From assembly GCA_037957365.1 (NCBI GenBank), contig JARHVA010002683.1, positions 186,001-250,000 on the forward strand: a DNA stretch of 64,000 nucleotides. Direction: 5' to 3'. How positions within the stretch are numbered: the stretch's first letter is position 1; each line of letters starts with the position of its first letter. The position numbers and the translations under genes are program-made. This document shows, one piece after another, positions 36,090-46,499 of the stretch. This DNA comes from Torreya grandis (taxonomy: Eukaryota > Streptophyta > Pinopsida > Cupressales > Taxaceae). The notes beneath the pieces were generated by a model. The model was not told where the DNA came from and ran no database searches. It saw nothing but the letters and a program-made list of their open reading frames with translations.

Positions 36090-37548
36090 ACAACAATCCA
36101 CTCTTCCTTTAGAAAGCACCCTTAAGGAAATGATCACCCTACCTACCTTTCCCATAGGAGGTCCATATTCTCAAACCTTAGAGCCTTTGATTTAGGAAAA
36201 GGATGAGGTAACCACTTCTCTCTCCACCTAAGGTTTTAACCTTTGAACTTAGTGTCATAAGGATCAAACCAATCTATAGACCTTTCTCTAGACTGGTTCA
36301 AAACTTGGACTACTTATCCCAACCTAATGCAGATCATGCCACAATTTGGCATCATCTCAGGCGTCATTACCAAACTAATCAAGAACCTCCAACCACACCA
36401 CTATCATCCCAAAATTTCATTCCCACTATCAAACCCACTTTCACCATAACCAAACCATTAGAAACCTTCATTGAATAAACCATACCTGAACTATCTGAAT
36501 TGACTCCACCTAAAATAACCAAGTCACCTTCTTCCATTCCAACCAAGTCTACCAAAAACCTTGGAATATTCCCTATTCAAGACCTTACTCACCCCTCATT
36601 GAAATTATAATTAACTTCACCAAACCTATCAAATAAACCCTAAACCAAGCCAATAAATAAGGTGAAAACACCCAAGATTTCACAAACCAAAACTTTTCCT
36701 CCCCCTTCCACTTTGCCTTCTATATTGGGACCTCACCCTTTTACCTTGGTAAGGAAACCAATTATCCCAGACAAGTTTCAAATTCAACCACCAATTTTGG
36801 TTACACCATCACTCTTAATTTCATCCTCACCTATTTTACCCAACCTTCTATAACCAAACTACCTACTTCTCAGGAATCTACCCCAACACCTTTTGCCTCC
36901 TAGGAATCCATACTAAAACCATCCACCAAGGATGTTCCTTCACCCAAATATCTAACCATCAAACCCACTCCTAAATGGGCTTCCACCTCAATTACCAAAC
37001 CTAAGACCTCCACACCTTTTCCACCATTTCCTGAGTCTTAATCAACCATCCTATAGAGGTTATTGTAAGCATCTTGCTTAGCCTTGCCACCTATAAGATC
37101 ATTTGACCCACAAAATCCTAAACCATCTTGGTATAATGATAAATTAGTATGCTCATATAATATAACACTATACATGATACTAAGAACTTTAAATCTCTCC
37201 AAGTATTATCCCATTGGTTGTATCATAAGAATGACTTATTATCAGATGAGCCTCCTATGATCCCAACACTGATCCAAAATCCAAGAGCCATCAACCAATA
37301 CCTACCTATTCCCCCACTCTCATCTTAGAGTAAATCAAAACCAAATCATCCCTCTAGCCTGACTCCTCCCCAAATCCATACCATCCATGTGGTCACATGA
37401 TCATAGGATCAACCAAAGGATAAGTGAAATGCAAAGGTGTCCATTTCATGGACATATCCCTCTTCCACCACCCAACCACCTAATCAACACCAAGCACCTT
37501 TACCTTTGACCAAACCTAAAGTGTTCATCTTGGGACCCTCTCAACCCA
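36090..37548 (+). pseudogene. Pro/Thr/Ser-rich spacer between gag and protease of C
   Basis: This is a long low-complexity coding remnant of Pro, Thr, Ser and Lys (for example 36662-36853, TFPPPSTLPSILGPHPF), with many stops. I recognise no domain. Tat polyproteins often have such spacers, and nothing suggests another function. Confidence 0.5.
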
Positions 37549-38215
37549 ATGAGTAGTTATGAAATAGCTTCATCAAACATTGGTGAAACAATTTTGTATG
37601 AACTAATAAATACATCACCCCATCATTATCAAGTGATGATAGAGGCTTTGAAATACATAAAGGTCCAACCAAAAGACCCACAACCTCTAGTATCCTTCAT
37701 TGGAGATCTTAAAATTTACAACCTTGTTACCTTCAAGGATTTGGAAATACACTCCATCCATCCAGATAGCCCAGATCTTCCCCTCTTAATTATCATGTAC
37801 ATTAACCAATCCCACATCAAGAGGGTTATGATTGATGGGGGAGATAGAGTTAACATTATCTTTTCCCATGCATACAACAAACTCCAATTACCTGAGAACA
37901 TTATGTCAAAAATCTCAGTGGTGGTCTTATCATTCAATGATACCATGGCCATGACTCTAAGAACTATTATCCTTCACATTCATCTAGGACCCCACATTCT
38001 TCTTGAGCTCTTATAGGTAGTATAAGGTGAGTTTTAGTACAACATTTTTTTGGGACACCCTTGGATCCATTCCATGGGTTGTGTGTAATCCACCCTACAT
38101 TGATGCATCAAATTTGAACATAAAGGTCAAGTTGTTACTATACAAGCTGACCTGAGTCCTTTTACATCATGCAACATGACGTACCAACCCAATGATGTTT
38201 TCCTTCCCTAATCCA
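37549..38215 (+). pseudogene. Protease domain of element C
   Basis: The open frame 37549-38016 (155 codons) reads YELINTSPHHYQVMIEALK, then DLEIHSIHPDSPDLPLLI, then RVMIDGGDRVNIIFSHAY. The active-site triplet is D-G-G rather than D-S/T-G. After stops at 38014 and 38023 the tail continues as IFLGHPWIHSMG and CIKFEHKGQ, the usual end of a gypsy protease. The changed triplet makes activity unlikely. Confidence 0.8.
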
Positions 38216-39229
38216 ACAAACCTTCACTAATAAAATATGAATCCCCATCCTTCTCTACTAATGAAGCCTCCACTAGTTCATTTATTCTTTCTACACAAAT
38301 CCCCATTATGGACCCTTTGGAATTAACCTTTTAGTGTCTTTCATTGGGGGAGTATTGCCTTTTGACACTATACACTTTTCCTACTCCTCAAGAGTATGTT
38401 AATATTGACCAACAACTCGGTTATGACCCAAATATTGGAATCATTGTTCCTTTTGGGCCCTCAACTTATCAAACTACTTTCATATATGGGGGACTTGATA
38501 AGCCCCTTGACATTTCTACCTCCTCTTTTTCACCTCAACCATTCACCTCTAGTCTCTCCTACCTAGATAAACTAGAGTTTAACAAGACATATATTTATAG
38601 GTGTGCTTGGAAGGGATTTGACCTAGGTTAGTATGAACATGGGACACACAAGTTGCTTTAAATAAAGACCTAAAAACCTCTCAAAAATCATGTCCTTAAT
38701 TTCACACCACCTGAATAACAAAATAACCTACCTCTATTCACCATTATTGAATAAGACATCCCTTTCTCACCAACCCCTTCTCCATCGATAGTTGAGGATT
38801 TTGACATCATCCCTATAAATATTTTCATTGACACTATCAGCCTCAGACCTCTAACTTATCAAAAGGATGTGGAAACTGTAACCATTCCTCTGACCCATCT
38901 TGAGATGGTAGGAGATGACTCTCCTACCATTAATACCCTTTAATGTCAGGATGATGATTCCATTCTCACCTATCTTAGTGAAGAAGATTAATCTATTTAT
39001 AAATATCTTCCTCTTGATACTTCAACCATGTTGAATGAATCCACCATGGATATCAACCTGGGCACTTTGGATAACCCTTGCATTGTCAAAATTGGCCAAT
39101 TGTTAAATCTCAAGGAGGTTTAGGACATTCCCTCATTTTTGGAAGACCATAGCATAGAATTTTTTTATCTTACAATGAGATGCTAGGAATCAAACCCTCC
39201 ATTAATACCCAAACATATTCATCAACCAT
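38216..39229 (+). pseudogene. Protease-RT spacer of element C
   Basis: It holds an open stretch at 38344-38631 (95 codons; MGEYCLLTLYTFPTPQEY, then the Ser-rich STSSFSPQPFTSSLSYLDKL, then RCAWKGFDLG) and an acidic, stop-rich continuation. No catalytic motif is seen. The position matches the spacer of element B (17444-16300). Confidence 0.55.
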
Positions 39230-40020
39230 GATGCCAAGTTAGTTAGGCAAAAACTTTGACAAATGCACCCTTGCATAGCCCTTCTCATCAAAGAAGAGCT
39301 TCAACATATCTTATCCATAAATTTAATTCAAACCATTGACCATCCCCAATGGGTCTCAAATGTCATACCTATCACTAAAGCCATAGGTGACTTCACATTT
39401 ATGTTTAGTTTCTTGACCTTAACCTTGCTTGCTTGAAGGATGAATTTCCTTTTTCAAGCATTGACAAGCTTGTTGATCTTACAGATGACCATGAGATGTT
39501 ACATCTTATTGATAGATTCTTGAAATATAATCATATCATAATTTCCATTAAATATCAACACAAAACCACCTTTATCACCCCATGGTAGACTTTATACTAT
39601 AGTCTCATGCCATTTAGACTAAAGAACACTGGTGCCACCTGCCAATGCACCATGACCTACATCTTCCATGAAATTATTCACAAGATTTTTGAAGACTATG
39701 TCTATGAACTTATTGAGAAATCAAAATTTCAAAAAGATCATTTGACCATTCTAAGATTATCTTTGAGTGACTAATCCATTACCATGTCTACCATAACCTT
39801 AAGAAATGTATTTTTGGGGTCTTATCAATAAAACTCCTTAGCTTTATTATCTCCCTTTAGGGAATTGAATTTGATCCCACCAATATAAAATAAATTCTCA
39901 ACATGCCTCTTCCTACCCACCTCAAGCAACTTCATAGCTTGTAGGGTAAGCTCAAATTCATTCATCACTTTATCTCTTAGCTCTTAGATTAATGCCAGCC
40001 TTTCCACCACCTTTTAAATA
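39230..40020 (+). pseudogene. pol: Reverse transcriptase of element C, catalytic box lost
   Basis: RT blocks can be followed across frames: EELQHILSINLIQTIDHPQW, then NVIPITKAIGDF, then DEFPFPSIDKLVDLTDDHEM in shifted frame, then ISIKYQHKTTFITPW, then LMPFRLKNTGATCQCTMTYI, then HKIFEDYVYELIEKSK. The YVDD box seen in B is YVYE here (39697-39708), so both catalytic aspartates of this box are gone. Many stops are at Gln or Trp positions. Confidence 0.83.
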
Positions 40021-40025
40021 AGGAT

Positions 40026-40480
40026 GTGTCTTTTAAGGGCAATGAAAACTATCAAAAGGACTTTGATTCACTTAAAAAGTACCTTATACCTCCACCCATC
40101 CTCATTACTCCCAAGGAAGATCAACCTTTTTACCTTTATATTTCTTTCACTGACCACTCTTTAGGGGAAATGCTAGCTCATCAGGATGAGCAACATAAAG
40201 AGCGAGCCATCTATTACATTGGTCATACACTTTTAGAGTACAATATTTAGTACACCCATACCAAGAAAATTTACCTAGCCTATGTCACCAAACTTTGCCA
40301 CTACCTTCCTCAAACATAAGACCTATGTCATAACTAATATTGACCCACTCAAGTATATGCACTCTAAGCCATACCAAAACTAGCATATGGTTAAGTAGAT
40401 CATACTTCTCATTGAGTTTGACCTTGAGTTTCTTCAATATAATTCAATTAAAGGGCAAGTCATTTATGACCAATTGGCCA
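40026..40480 (+). pseudogene. pol: RNase H (gypsy-type) of element C
   Basis: The open stretch 40026-40250 reads KDFDSLKKYLIPPPILITPK, then QPFYLYISFTDHSLGEML, then ERAIYYIGHTLLEYNI. The connection region follows with KIYLAYVTKLCHYL. The block order matches the same domain of B. It is broken by a stop at 40248 and frame changes after it. Confidence 0.8.
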
Positions 40481-40539
40481 TAACACCATTAATAAACATA
40501 TGATCTCCTCCTCTTGAGTTTCTAGATGAGTCTATCACA

Positions 40540-41090
40540 ACCCTCTCTCAGGTAGACTTCACCTATCAAGTGACCTTGTTCTTTGATGGATCAAAGGGTC
40601 AAGGTGGTGGGGGATATAGCATCATCGTTATCCCCCTTCATGGTGATCTTATTCCTTTATCCTTTAGGCTAGATTTCTAATTTACTAATAATATAGCTGA
40701 GTATGAATCCCTAGTGATAGGCTTCCAAATTGCATTAGCCTTAGGAGTCAAAATGATCAACATTTTTGGTGACTCTCAACTTATGGTCAATCAATTAAAT
40801 GGCTAATATCAATGAAAGAATGATGTTTTACAATAGTACAAATAATTATCTAATGTACTCTTAGCATCATGTGAACACTATGATATCCAAAACACTCCAT
40901 GATCTATGAATAAGTTTGATAATACAATGGCTTGTCTCACTTCTTAGATCCTATCTACACCCTTTGATTCTAAGTTATCTATCATTATCCATCAACTTAC
41001 CTAGCCCTCTTGTGTCAAATTAGACTCCCCCACCATCTTTAATATGGAAGAGACCCAACTTGACCTTTGATATCTATTGTTACTAAAACA
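40540..41090 (+). pseudogene. Extra (archaeal-type) RNase H and spacer of element C, cut by element D
   Basis: It reads TLFFDGSKGQGGGGYSIIVI at about 40570-40630, then FTNNIAEYESLVIGFQIALA, then IFGDSQLMVNQLNG. The three carboxylates (FDGS, AEYES, GDSQ) are kept. It lies after the usual RNase H, as in B. The following spacer is interrupted at 41090 by element D and resumes at 49026. Confidence 0.83.
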
Positions 41091-41410
41091 TGCCACTCAT
41101 TTTTGGGACAACCTACGGACTATTTTGGCCCTACACAGACCAAAATTGTCTTTTCCCTTTTAAAAATTTGTCCTAAGCATTCAAATTCCTCATTTTTAAA
41201 GCTTCTCAGTTTCTATAGACTTCGCAGGAGGAAATCTACAGACTCAACATGCTTGAAATTAATGGGTTCTAAGGGTTCAATGGATTTAATAGGTAAATTC
41301 CTTTGAAAGAGCAAATTTCTAGCACTTATACATTTCTAGGCTTGGTTCAATCGATCGGTTCAATCAAATGGTTCAAAGGAGCATGTGAAAGAAAAAGATG
41401 AGTGAAATCT

Positions 41411-42057
41411 GCCAAGTGTCATCTACCAAGACACATTATGATTTGATTCTCAAAGGAGCAGAATGTGCCATGTGTCTCTTGTAGATTTCTACAGAAGGTG
41501 ACAAGTGGCAGCTATGAAAGGTTTCAATATCTTTTTCTCAAAGTAGCAGAATGCACCACATGTCATCTACAAAGCTCAGCAGAGGCTACCAAGTGTCAAT
41601 GGCCATTGTATCTTCCTTTGGTTTCATTATCAAGTGAGAACTGTGGTGGGCCTCAGATGAGCTGCTAAAAGAGTAAGTAGAGCACTCCAAGTGTCATAGT
41701 CTATGTGATTCCTAAAATAGAGTGGTAGTAGCCATGTGTCCCTATTAAAACTCAGTGGAAGTCACCAAGTGTCAACATCTGTAGTTATTGAGTAAGGACT
41801 GTGGTGGACCTTAGGTAAGTCACAAAAACAAGCAAAATGCACTAAGTGTCATCATCTATGTGAATCCAAATGAGTCTTGAATGTTTTTGTAGTGTTTTTA
41901 GAGCTCAAAATTAGCCACCATGTGTCATCTCTTGTAGGACTCTCAAAGGTTTCTAAGAGCTCCTACAAGTTAGGTGGATGATACCAAGTGTCCTCACCTA
42001 TTCTGATAGAAGATGCCACATGTCACTTGTTAAAAGTAGTAGAATGTGCCACATGTC
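41411..42057. promoter_or_regulatory. Array of 13 G-box/ABRE-like words, 5' LTR of D
   Basis: The words are of the form GCCAC/AGTGTC, GCCATGTGTC and GCCACATGTC. They lie at about 41411, 41467, 41500 (reversed, GACAAGTGGC), 41555, 41588, 41686, 41731, 41764, 41841, 41917, 41983, 42015 and 42048. The shared ancestor looks like GCCACGTGTC. All copies in this LTR have lost the CpG or changed C to A. CACGTGTC is the known ABA-response/G-box core bound by plant bZIP and bHLH factors. Confidence 0.75.
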
Positions 42058-42103
42058 AAAGATGGAGCACTCCCAATACAAAGACATAGAGCTAAGGAAA
42101 AAA

Positions 42104-42157
42104 TTCCTTCAGACAAATTGTCTGAAGGAATTCCTTCAGACATTTTATCTGAAGGAA
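42104..42157. repeat. Two tandem palindromes in LTR D
   Basis: Palindrome 1 (42104-42130) has arms TTCCTTCAGACAA and TTGTCTGAAGGAA around one base. Palindrome 2 (42131-42157) has arms TTCCTTCAGACA and TATCTGAAGGAA around three bases. The 3' LTR keeps both in worn form at about 47504-47557. They could form hairpins or cruciforms. Confidence 0.9.
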
Positions 42158-43632
42158 ATAATGGAATAATAGCCCGCTAAAGAATGAAATCCTGGAGGCC
42201 ACCTGAAGGATCCCAAAGGGTAGATACCCTTGCGAGAGGCTCTTGTTGAAGGAAAATAGGCCTTTCTCAAGACCCCAAAAGGATTCTTCCCCTTTAGGAA
42301 AGACAAAATGAGAATGCTGAAGGAATTGTCGAGGAGATTAATGGGCCTATAGACGTCAAAATTGTGGCAATGAAATAGCCATTGATCCTTGCAGACTTAA
42401 AGGTAGACCTGAATTCATTCAAAGGCCTAAAGACCAAAGCCAAAAGAGAAGACCCACTGATTATAGAGCCAAAAGAGATAGAAAAGGGGAAAAATATAGC
42501 CCAATGGCCCAAATCATAGTAGGAAGAGAAAAAGAGGGAAATATTTGCAGTAGTTATTTTAATAACTGGAACAATGCACAAAAATAGATATTTGAGCTCT
42601 TAAACATTGAAGGCATTGCTTGTTTGTCCCCCTTGGAGAAAAGACAAAGTAGGTAGCTGCACAGACAAGGAGAAGACATTTGAGATAAATCAACATGGCA
42701 CAATTAAGGCAGCAACCCTATTCCAGCATGGCCCTCCCTGACAGAACTAAATGCATTCAAGGCATTAATGCACAGAATGGGCCACTCCATGGGACAAAGT
42801 GCCAAGCCTTTCTTGGCCTCTATATAATGTAATCTCTTTGGTTGTTTGAAGGGATATCTTCCCATTACTAGAATCAAAACTCTATCCAAATTGAAAGGCA
42901 TTACTGAGACTTTGAGCTCAGATTGTTCATCATATTTCTTTGTTTGAATCAGAAAGTAGGTTACTTTTAGACTTTGTGTTGTTATAGCTTGTATCATTCT
43001 AGGAGATTGTTCTTATGTCTATTTCCTAAATGTATTCTTGTTTATGTAATTTAACAAGGAGAGCTAGCAAAAGTGATAAGGAAGGTGTCTTGAAGCCAAC
43101 TACTTTCAGACTTTGTGTTGTCATAGTTGTCTTCATTGTGTGTTTATTTTTTATTTCTATACAAAGGACCTTGGGATGACTTTGCACCCCCATTGTTCTT
43201 CGTGTTTCACTCTTGGACAGTTAAGGTGGAGAATTTGTCCTACATATTAGATTTCTAGTTACTATGTACTCTATTACCAGTTACTTATCATACCTGAAAG
43301 AACTCCTATTATCCCCTACAAGAACACTTTTGAAAGAAGAGAAGTGCCTTCAGTGTTTTCACCAAGATTTTCTCCTCTATTTGTTAACATCATCTCTAAA
43401 AGAAGAGAGATGGATGGCGTATCCTACCCCTGAGTGTTATTTTATACTTATATTTATAGTATATAGCTCCTACGTATTTATAGGGAACCTCCCCTTGATG
43501 AGAGGAGATATTTGTCCCCTATTGATGTAGTAAACCTGCACATCTGGCCAACCAATATCCCTATGTTATGGTTAAAGAGACTTATTGTGCTCACCAATTA
43601 GCTGGTTGACAAAATATTCACCCAATATTTTT

Positions 43633-43650
43633 TGGCAACTCCGCTGGGGA
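43633..43650 (+). other. Primer-binding site of element D
   Basis: TGGCAACTCCGCTGGGGA begins eight bases after the LTR end. This is very close to the tRNA-Arg-type primer-binding sites described for Ogre/Tat elements and is the best preserved of the three in the window. Confidence 0.75.
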
Positions 43651-44095
43651 TGAATGTGTAGTCTGAAGCCTCAAGTTTTAGATTGAAGTAGTCCCTCCCT
43701 TATCCATTATAGAATCTAGTGACTCCATTCTGTGTCTTACCCATTATCATTAAAGCCTTACCATCTTCCTCCATCTCCATTATATTATTTGGTCTACAAA
43801 ATTAGAGCCACTAGGATGGAATACACAATTTGAAGCCTTAAGCTTCAAGCTGAAGTAGGGCCAATTCTTTCCCTTTTTAGTTTTACAATCTGCAATGCCA
43901 TGCTATACAAGAAGCTAGAGAGCCCAAGGTAGAGCTTCTTTTTTTATTATTAGCAGAGCTTTGCCTATCCATACACCACCCAAATTTGTTATCCTCTTTT
44001 TCATAATCCCATCGTGGTAGTTTAAGGCCCCTTGAGTAACTCATTCGATCCACTAAATCTTACTCCACCTCCGCATGAACTTCCACATAGCCCAA

Positions 44096-45100
44096 GAAGA
44101 ACTTCTCCAAATTTTTTGGTGATGGGAGAGTTCATCCTGATGAACACATTGTAGCCTTCAACATATCCTATGGCATAATAGGGGTGGAATTTGAAGATGT
44201 GGTAGTCAGGCTCTTCATGGAAATACTACAAGGTGCTGCTGCAGACTGGTTCTACCATTTGCAAGCTAGATCAGTAACTGATTGGGACACACTTAAATCC
44301 AAGTTTGAAGCAAGATTCAATCTTGTAGAAGATGCACATGCTTTGTGGCTTAGCTCACACAAATGAAGAAGGAGCCCCATGAACCTATGATGGACTTCAT
44401 TTCCAAGTTTGACAAGCTAAGGAACATGATTCCCATGATTTCCCAACTGACACCTAAGAATCTCAAGTGTTTCCTAATCAACTCACAGGTGCCTGAAGTG
44501 AGTTTTTTGCTGAGATGAGCTAGACACATAGACCTTGTTGCTACTCAAGACTTGGCTACTGAGGTAGAAGATGACCTTATCTTGTCAAGAAAGATAAGGA
44601 GAGACCCAAATAGAGCTAAATCTTCTTCATCTTTCAAGAATTCATCTACAGCCACCACTAATCAAATGGTGCAAAAGCTGGCAAATGAACTACTAGCCTT
44701 GAAAAGGAAAATGGCCCAAGGTATGTCTACTCCTTCTAATCAAGATATGCCAAGGAGGACATTTTAGAATCAGCCATATCAAGACATTGCTGTCAAGAAT
44801 CAAGGGTAGCTAAATTGTCTTCCTCCCCCATAGAGGAACCTTGCCCTTGAAGCACCTCCAACCAACTCAGCAGTTGGATATCTGGAAAATGAACATAATT
44901 TCTCTTTCCAACCTGAGTTTGATCAATAAAATGACGTTGATATCTTCATGGAGGGTCAATAAGAGTCAGTTGGTGACTCCCACATTGGTTTCTTGAATTA
45001 CCAGGATGAACCCATAAGTAAAGGTGAAGTAATCAAGGGATCATATGCTATGTTCACTTAGTCTCAAAACTAGTCAGCCTAGTAAGCTGATAAAGAAAAG
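44096..45100 (+). pseudogene. gag: gag of element D (broken)
   Basis: The core is clear: FSKFFGDGRVHPDEHIVAF leads into the open stretch 44184-44366 (FEDVVVRLFMEILQGAAADW, then SVTDWDTLKSKFEARFN), and after a frame change into EPMMDFISKFDKLRNM and the open stretch 44552-44767 (VATQDLATEVEDDLILSRKI). The last part is Gln-rich with stops at Gln positions. No zinc knuckle is visible. The domain resembles the gag core of element A more than those of B and C. Confidence 0.78.
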
Positions 45101-45299
45101 ATAGAGGAGTGACCTCAACCAACAATTTCAATTGCTAAATGTGGGACCACTATGCCTTTCTAGCCAAAGGACCTAGTGACTGCTAAGAAGGTAAGTACAT
45201 CAAACATCCCTACACCTTCTATTTAAAATTTGTAGATCAATCCTCCCCCCTAAAAACCAAAACGATGAACTCCCATCCTCTCTTCATAGTCCATTTCAA

Positions 45300-45960
45300 T
45301 CACTTGAAATAATTTACCATGTCAAGAAAACCAAAATTCAAATGACTAAATTTGAATTCCTACAAGCCAACCCTGAGCAGTTGGACAGGTTAGTAGAGTG
45401 TGTGAAGAATACAACTATCCTTGTAAGACAAGAGATTAGAAAGGTAACTCATGATCCCCCAAGGAACATGCCCATCCTAGTCACTCAGACATTAGCACCT
45501 GAAGCTCAGATTCTATTTGAGTTTTCAAGCAGTGGTAATTATTTTTTGTCCATAGAGGATGTTCATGTTTTTGCAGATGAAAGTCCTGTAGCTGGTAATC
45601 TATAAATTGATTCAAACAAGACATCAGAAGAATTGGTAGGACATAGTATAGATAAAAAAATATCTTCCACTTTTAATAAAGATAACTCTAATAGAAGATC
45701 AATTTTTGATGATTTTTGGATCCTGGAATCTGATGGTAGTAATTCTTCTACCAATGATAGATCTGGGACTATGTTGATATCTCCTCAAGGAGATATTTTT
45801 CCTTCATGCAAGTTGTAGTTCAGAAACACCAACAACATAGCTGAATGTGAATCTCTGTTGATCAAATTGAAGGATGTTCAAGACCAAGATGTCAAACTCC
45901 TTCACACCAAAGGAGATGCTGAGCTAATGGTTTATTAGGATTTTGATGCTGACAAACAAA
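45300..45960 (+). pseudogene. Spacer and RNase H-like domain of element D
   Basis: One frame (0) runs from 45342, with one stop at 45603 and another at 45816. It begins with a helical spacer (MTKFEFLQANPEQLDRLVEC) of the kind that precedes protease in Tat elements, but no protease triplet follows. An RNase H domain comes next: FWILESDGSNSS (Asp codon at about 45732), then NTNNIAECESLLIKL, then HTKGDAELMVY. Asp, Glu and Asp are in the expected positions. The stop at 45816 sits at a Gln position. The order gag, spacer, RNase H mirrors element A up to its extra RNase H. RT and integrase are missing. Confidence 0.75.
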
Positions 45961-46499
45961 ACATGTGATGGATTGAACCAATAAAACAATAAGCTACGGT
46001 AGTGGACCATACTGTTGTACTCCAAAGTCAACAAAAGGAACTCTTTGCCAAGAGATCAAGGAGTTATGGTTTTTATATTGAAGACCATGCCTTGCCATGG
46101 GGCAAGAAGAGAGAACCAAAAGGAGTGCACATAAAATGTGATTCTTGGTGGAGAGTTCCATTCACCCATCATTGATTCTAGGGACAAAATGGTTTCCTGC
46201 TAGTTTATCAGGATGAAACGCCATTTTCATTATCTCACAATGGGCAGTGTCTGAATCACTTCAATTCTTAAAGTATTAGATAAGTTCACCTGTACATATG
46301 TATATTTGTATAGCCTTTATTTTTATTGTGTGTTGTTTATTTGAATTTTTTTGAACCTTTATTTTTGGGTAGCATGACTCCATAGCCCAATGGCATACTT
46401 CAAAGGCACTGGAGATTCTGGTTTCTACTCCCCTCAGCTGTTTCAAATTTTCAACTGAATGAAGTTCCCCAACTGGAGCTAGTTGTTGCCCCCAAAAAA
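45961..46499 (+). other. 3' non-coding region of element D
   Basis: About 540 bases lie between the RNase H remnant and the 3' LTR. The purine-rich tract expected just before the LTR is poor: the bases are GTTGTTGCCCCCAAAAAA. I see no further domain. Confidence 0.55.

Larger units (their letters stand above)
41091..43624 (+). repeat. 5' LTR of element D
   Basis: It is a long LTR with an array of CACGTG-type words in its first 1 kb, a pair of tandem palindromes at 42104-42157 and a TATA-like CTCTATATAATG near 42820. It ends directly before the primer-binding site. Plus-strand frames inside it (for example 43264-43530) recur in the 3' LTR at 48614-48931 but resemble no known protein. Confidence 0.93.

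Noticed and set aside
35486..36155. Minus-strand frames of 105 and 110 codons
   Set aside because: They are the reverse of the gag zinc motif and of the 25-codon repeats of element C, which read correctly on the plus strand.
43264..43530. Plus-strand frame in LTR D (88 codons), with a relative at 48614-48931 (105 codons)
   Set aside because: The similarity follows from LTR identity. The sequence is low in information (Leu/Ser-rich) and matches no family I know.
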